From: Flavobacterium sp.
Lineage (GTDB): Bacteria; Bacteroidota; Bacteroidia; Flavobacteriales; Flavobacteriaceae
DNA length: 16,660 nucleotides
Assembly: GCA_018062725.1 (NCBI GenBank)
Contig: JAGORP010000037.1
Location: 1-16,660 of the forward strand
Direction: 5' to 3'
Part shown: piece after piece, positions 14,566-16,660 of the stretch
Layout of the letters: each line of letters begins with the position of its first letter
How positions within the stretch are numbered: position 1 is the first letter of the stretch
Notes under the pieces: model-generated
The model's input: only the letters and a program-made list of their open reading frames with translations
Told to the model about the DNA's origin: nothing
The model's database searches: none
Translations under genes and position numbers: made by a program

Positions 14566-15159
14566 TTATTTCTCATATTGATTTTCCATTTCATTTACGG
14601 CATCAATTAATTTTTGAATTCGTTCATTTTCCAATTTCTTTTGTTTTTTTCCGAGATAGAAAAAAGCAAACAACATCCAACCGGCATAAATGCTAATGAC
14701 AATTATTTTCGAAAGTAGACTCATGGGGTGTAAAACTTCAATAAAATAAAATACAAAGGCAATATTTAAAACGATGAAATAGCCAGTACTAACCTTGGTG
14801 TTAATCGTTTTTTGTAAATCCAAAATGCTTTCTAATTCTTTTAATGTATTGGTAGGAGCCTGTCCAAAATCAATTTTCTTTAATTGGAGAGCTTGGTATA
14901 ACCTAAATCCCGAAAAAACGAGGATGCAAATTATCATTAGACCTAAGCCAACGAAGGTGCTGTAATTTTTAAAATCGATACTGGAACCAACATAGCACAA
15001 GGCTACAATTGTAAAAAGCAAAATAATTATTTGAATGCTTATTTTTTGAATAAAGGACTGTTTTTCTTTTTTTGCTCTGGAGATGATTAAAGAAACATCA
15101 GGAAGCTGCTTTTGCTGCTGTTGTTTCCATATTTCCTGAAGGGTATCAAATTCTTTCAT
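14566..15159 (-). CDS. Four-helix membrane protein, probable anti-sigma factor
   Basis: This 197-residue protein has an N-terminal cytoplasmic stretch (1-40, MKEFDTLQEIWKQQQQKQLP, Gln-rich). Four predicted helices follow, near 42-58, 68-88, 124-143 and 150-168, and the C-terminus is charged and coil-like (170-197). The start overlaps the ECF sigma gene by 14 bases, an arrangement usual for a membrane anti-sigma factor that holds its sigma until a signal is sensed. No zinc-binding anti-sigma motif is visible, so this role rests on context and topology. No enzyme motif is seen. Confidence 0.6.
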   Translation of the reverse strand: MKEFDTLQEIWKQQQQKQLPDVSLIISRAKKEKQSFIQKISIQIIILLFTIVALCYVGSSIDFKNYSTFVGLGLMIICILVFSGFRLYQALQLKKIDFGQAPTNTLKELESILDLQKTINTKVSTGYFIVLNIAFVFYFIEVLHPMSLLSKIIVISIYAGWMLFAFFYLGKKQKKLENERIQKLIDAVNEMENQYEK

Positions 15160-15640
15160 ATTTCGAATAAATTGTACTAAGTTGTTGTTTGATGCGATGA
15201 ACTTTAACTCTTACATTACCTTCTGAAATAGATGTTACTTCGGCGATTTCAGCATATGGAACTTCTTCCAATAATAAGGTGATGATTAATCGGTCCGTTT
15301 CCTGCAATTCGCTAATGCATTTGTATAAGAGCTGAATTTGGTTTTCGGTTTCGTTTGATTCTTCGCTAATTTTTAAAACGGCTTTTTCAAGTTCAATATT
15401 GGTTTGCTTTTTGTTAGAACGTAAAAACAATAAGCAAGTGTTAACAGTTATTCGATACAACCAAGTACTGACTTGTGATTCACCTCTAAATTTTTCTAAA
15501 TTTTCCCAAACTTTGATGAATACTTCTTGGAGTAAATCATCGGCTTGCATGCTATCGCCGGTATATCCCAAGCACAAACGGTGCACTTTTTGTGAATATT
15601 TAGAATAAATATCTTCAAATTGATTTTGGATAGTACTCAC
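15146..15640 (-). CDS. ECF-type RNA polymerase sigma factor
   Basis: This 164-residue extracytoplasmic-function sigma factor has region 2 with DDLLQEVFIKVWENLEKF at 34-51 and FRGESQVSTWLYRITVNT at 51-68. After a linker, region 4 at about 104-155 includes the helix-turn-helix EVPYAEIAEVTSISEGNVRV. It would direct polymerase to a small stress regulon. It lies nine bases after the hydrolase gene and overlaps the membrane protein gene by 14, giving one operon. A TGTAAC-containing promoter candidate upstream of the hydrolase may be its own target. Confidence 0.93.
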   Translation of the reverse strand: MSTIQNQFEDIYSKYSQKVHRLCLGYTGDSMQADDLLQEVFIKVWENLEKFRGESQVSTWLYRITVNTCLLFLRSNKKQTNIELEKAVLKISEESNETENQIQLLYKCISELQETDRLIITLLLEEVPYAEIAEVTSISEGNVRVKVHRIKQQLSTIYSKYERI

Positions 15641-15649
15641 AGTTTTGGC

Positions 15650-16507
15650 TTATGATTTTGAGTTTAAAAATAAGTCAATTTCGTGATAAAACCATTCGGG
15701 TTGGTCGTACATGATAAAATGTTTGGCATTGGCCACTTTGATGGTTTTGTTTTTTAATTGTGCATATTGAAGTCCGTATTCTTTTTCACTAGCTTCTTTT
15801 GTTCCCCAAAGACTGGTTAAAACTAAGATTGGAGCTTCAATTTTTGAAATATCTTGCCTTAAATCGGTAGTTGACATTTCCACAATAGTACTTCCCAAAG
15901 TTTTACGGTCACTTTTAAAACTCCACTCAGCAATTTGTTTGGCACGAACAGAATCATTTACTTGATGCAGCATTGCTTTGGTCATATTTTTTACATAGCC
16001 TTCTACTGGAAGCGATTCAAAATTTTTGATCACGGCTTGTTTATGTAACTGCGGATTGTTTTTGGTTCCTTCAGCTGTAGTTTCTGGTTTTCCAACCGCC
16101 GAAACAAATGGAAGTCCGTCAACGCAGATACTTCTTCCAAACATTTTAGGCTCGCTGCTTTGTACCCAAAGAGTCATGAATGCACCCAAACTATGGCCAA
16201 TTAACATTGGTTTTTTTAATTTTTTATCTTTTACATATTGAATGATGTCGTTGTGAACCGTTTTCAGAATTTCCTCTTCTTCAATCGGTTTTACACCACC
16301 AAAACCTGCAATAGTCAGTACGTGAAGTTGATAGTTGTTTTTTAAGTGCTCAACAGTTTCTTTCCAAACTTCACCACTACAAGAATAACCAGGAATTAAT
16401 AAAATAGGTTTTCCTTTGCCATATACAGCAACTTCAAAAGATTTATTTTGTGCGTTTGTAAAAGCAAAAAATAAGAATGTAATGATAATTAAAAATGACT
16501 TTTTCAT
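15650..16507 (-). CDS. Exported alpha/beta hydrolase
   Basis: This is a 285-residue protein with a Sec signal peptide (MKKSFLIIITFLFFAFTNAQ), so it probably acts in the periplasm. The alpha/beta hydrolase fold is shown by the oxyanion region PILLIPGYSCSG (34-45), the nucleophile elbow GHSLG with Ser106, and a catalytic His263 in AKHFIMYDQPEWF. At the usual acid position (VLTSLWGTKE, 229-238) no Asp is seen in the expected place; Asp130 after strand 6 (CVDGLP) may substitute. The substrate is unknown. It heads the operon with the ECF sigma factor and membrane protein, so it may help produce or remove the signal or respond to envelope stress. Confidence 0.85.
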   Translation of the reverse strand: MKKSFLIIITFLFFAFTNAQNKSFEVAVYGKGKPILLIPGYSCSGEVWKETVEHLKNNYQLHVLTIAGFGGVKPIEEEEILKTVHNDIIQYVKDKKLKKPMLIGHSLGAFMTLWVQSSEPKMFGRSICVDGLPFVSAVGKPETTAEGTKNNPQLHKQAVIKNFESLPVEGYVKNMTKAMLHQVNDSVRAKQIAEWSFKSDRKTLGSTIVEMSTTDLRQDISKIEAPILVLTSLWGTKEASEKEYGLQYAQLKNKTIKVANAKHFIMYDQPEWFYHEIDLFLNSKS

Positions 16508-16533
16508 GATATTTGTTTTTTAGTTTTTCTTTT

Positions 16534-16560
16534 GGATACAAGAAGAAATACATTGTTACA
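16534..16560 (-). promoter_or_regulatory. Candidate ECF sigma promoter upstream of the hydrolase operon
   Basis: On the minus strand TGTAACA (16560-16554) is followed after 14 bases by GTATCC (16539-16534), 26 bases before the hydrolase ATG. A TGTAAC-like -35 with a short GT-rich -10 resembles what I recall of Bacteroidota ECF promoters, so autoregulation by the sigma factor at 15146-15640 is possible. The match is by eye only. Confidence 0.4.
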
Positions 16561-16562
16561 AA

Positions 16563-16628
16563 AAAAAGTATTTTTTTTAGAAATATTTTTCAATTAACTG
16601 TGGATCAGTTGGTTAAAAAGTATTTTTT
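16563..16628. repeat. Two copies of AAAAAGTATTTTTT, 52 bases apart, upstream of the hydrolase operon
   Basis: The 14-mer occurs at 16563-16576 and 16615-16628, about five helical turns apart, and each copy is nearly self-complementary. Between them AACTG-TGGAT-CAGTT (16596-16610) is a short inverted repeat. The phased A/T tracts may bend the DNA upstream of the promoter. No gene is visible in 16508-16660. Confidence 0.35.
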
Positions 16629-16660
16629 GATGTTAAAGTATATTAGGTGTAAGGTTACTG

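Overview
The window is AT-rich, has short or overlapping intergenic gaps, few recognisable Shine-Dalgarno sequences, and TAnnTTTG-type -10 elements. Together with protein sequences of flavobacterial character, this points to a member of the Bacteroidota, most likely Flavobacteriaceae (Flavobacterium-like). It is a chromosomal respiratory and nitrogen-oxide region, not a mobile island: I saw no transposases, tRNAs, rRNAs, CRISPR arrays or phage genes.

Layout. (1) 3-938 (+): the C-terminal two thirds of a NorB-like heme-copper protein, cut by the window edge. (2) 963-4662 (-): a compact operon ric -> nrdD -> small glycyl-radical ORF -> nrdG, covering NO/oxidative repair of iron-sulfur clusters and anaerobic deoxyribonucleotide synthesis. 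The glycyl-radical motif of class III ribonucleotide reductase is absent from the 704-residue NrdD. It lies on a separate 52-residue ORF at 1638-1796 that overlaps the nrdD end out of frame. (3) 4799-7287 (+): nadA-nadB, the de novo NAD pathway, divergent from ric. (4) 7255-14377 (-): a clade II-type nitrous oxide reductase operon: lipoprotein cytochrome c, nosZ, a NosB-like membrane protein, nosL, nosD, nosF, nosY, a group III truncated globin and a CopD-like membrane protein. (5) 14566-16507 (-): secreted alpha/beta hydrolase, ECF sigma factor and a membrane protein that is probably its anti-sigma factor, ending at a strong terminator.

How it fits together. The NorB-like protein would reduce NO to N2O and NosZ would reduce N2O to N2. 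The lipoprotein cytochrome c is the likely electron donor, and NosL/D/F/Y plus the NosB-like protein support copper-centre assembly. Ric repairs NO-damaged Fe-S proteins, and NrdD/NrdG supply dNTPs without oxygen. The same palindrome, TATGAT-N4-RTCATA (a Crp/Fnr-type site), occurs upstream of the nos operon (14434-14449) and between ric and nadA (4734-4749). In each case it sits about 37 bases from a TAnnTTTG-like -10 element, so one anaerobic or NO-responsive regulator probably controls both units.

The most notable points are the split class III ribonucleotide reductase, the NorB-like protein whose helix X reads H-S-M in place of the usual H-x-H, and the matching operator architecture. No intergenic stretch exceeds 300 bases; the longest are about 190 bases (14378-14565), 153 bases (16508-16660) and 136 bases (4663-4798), and all are described below.
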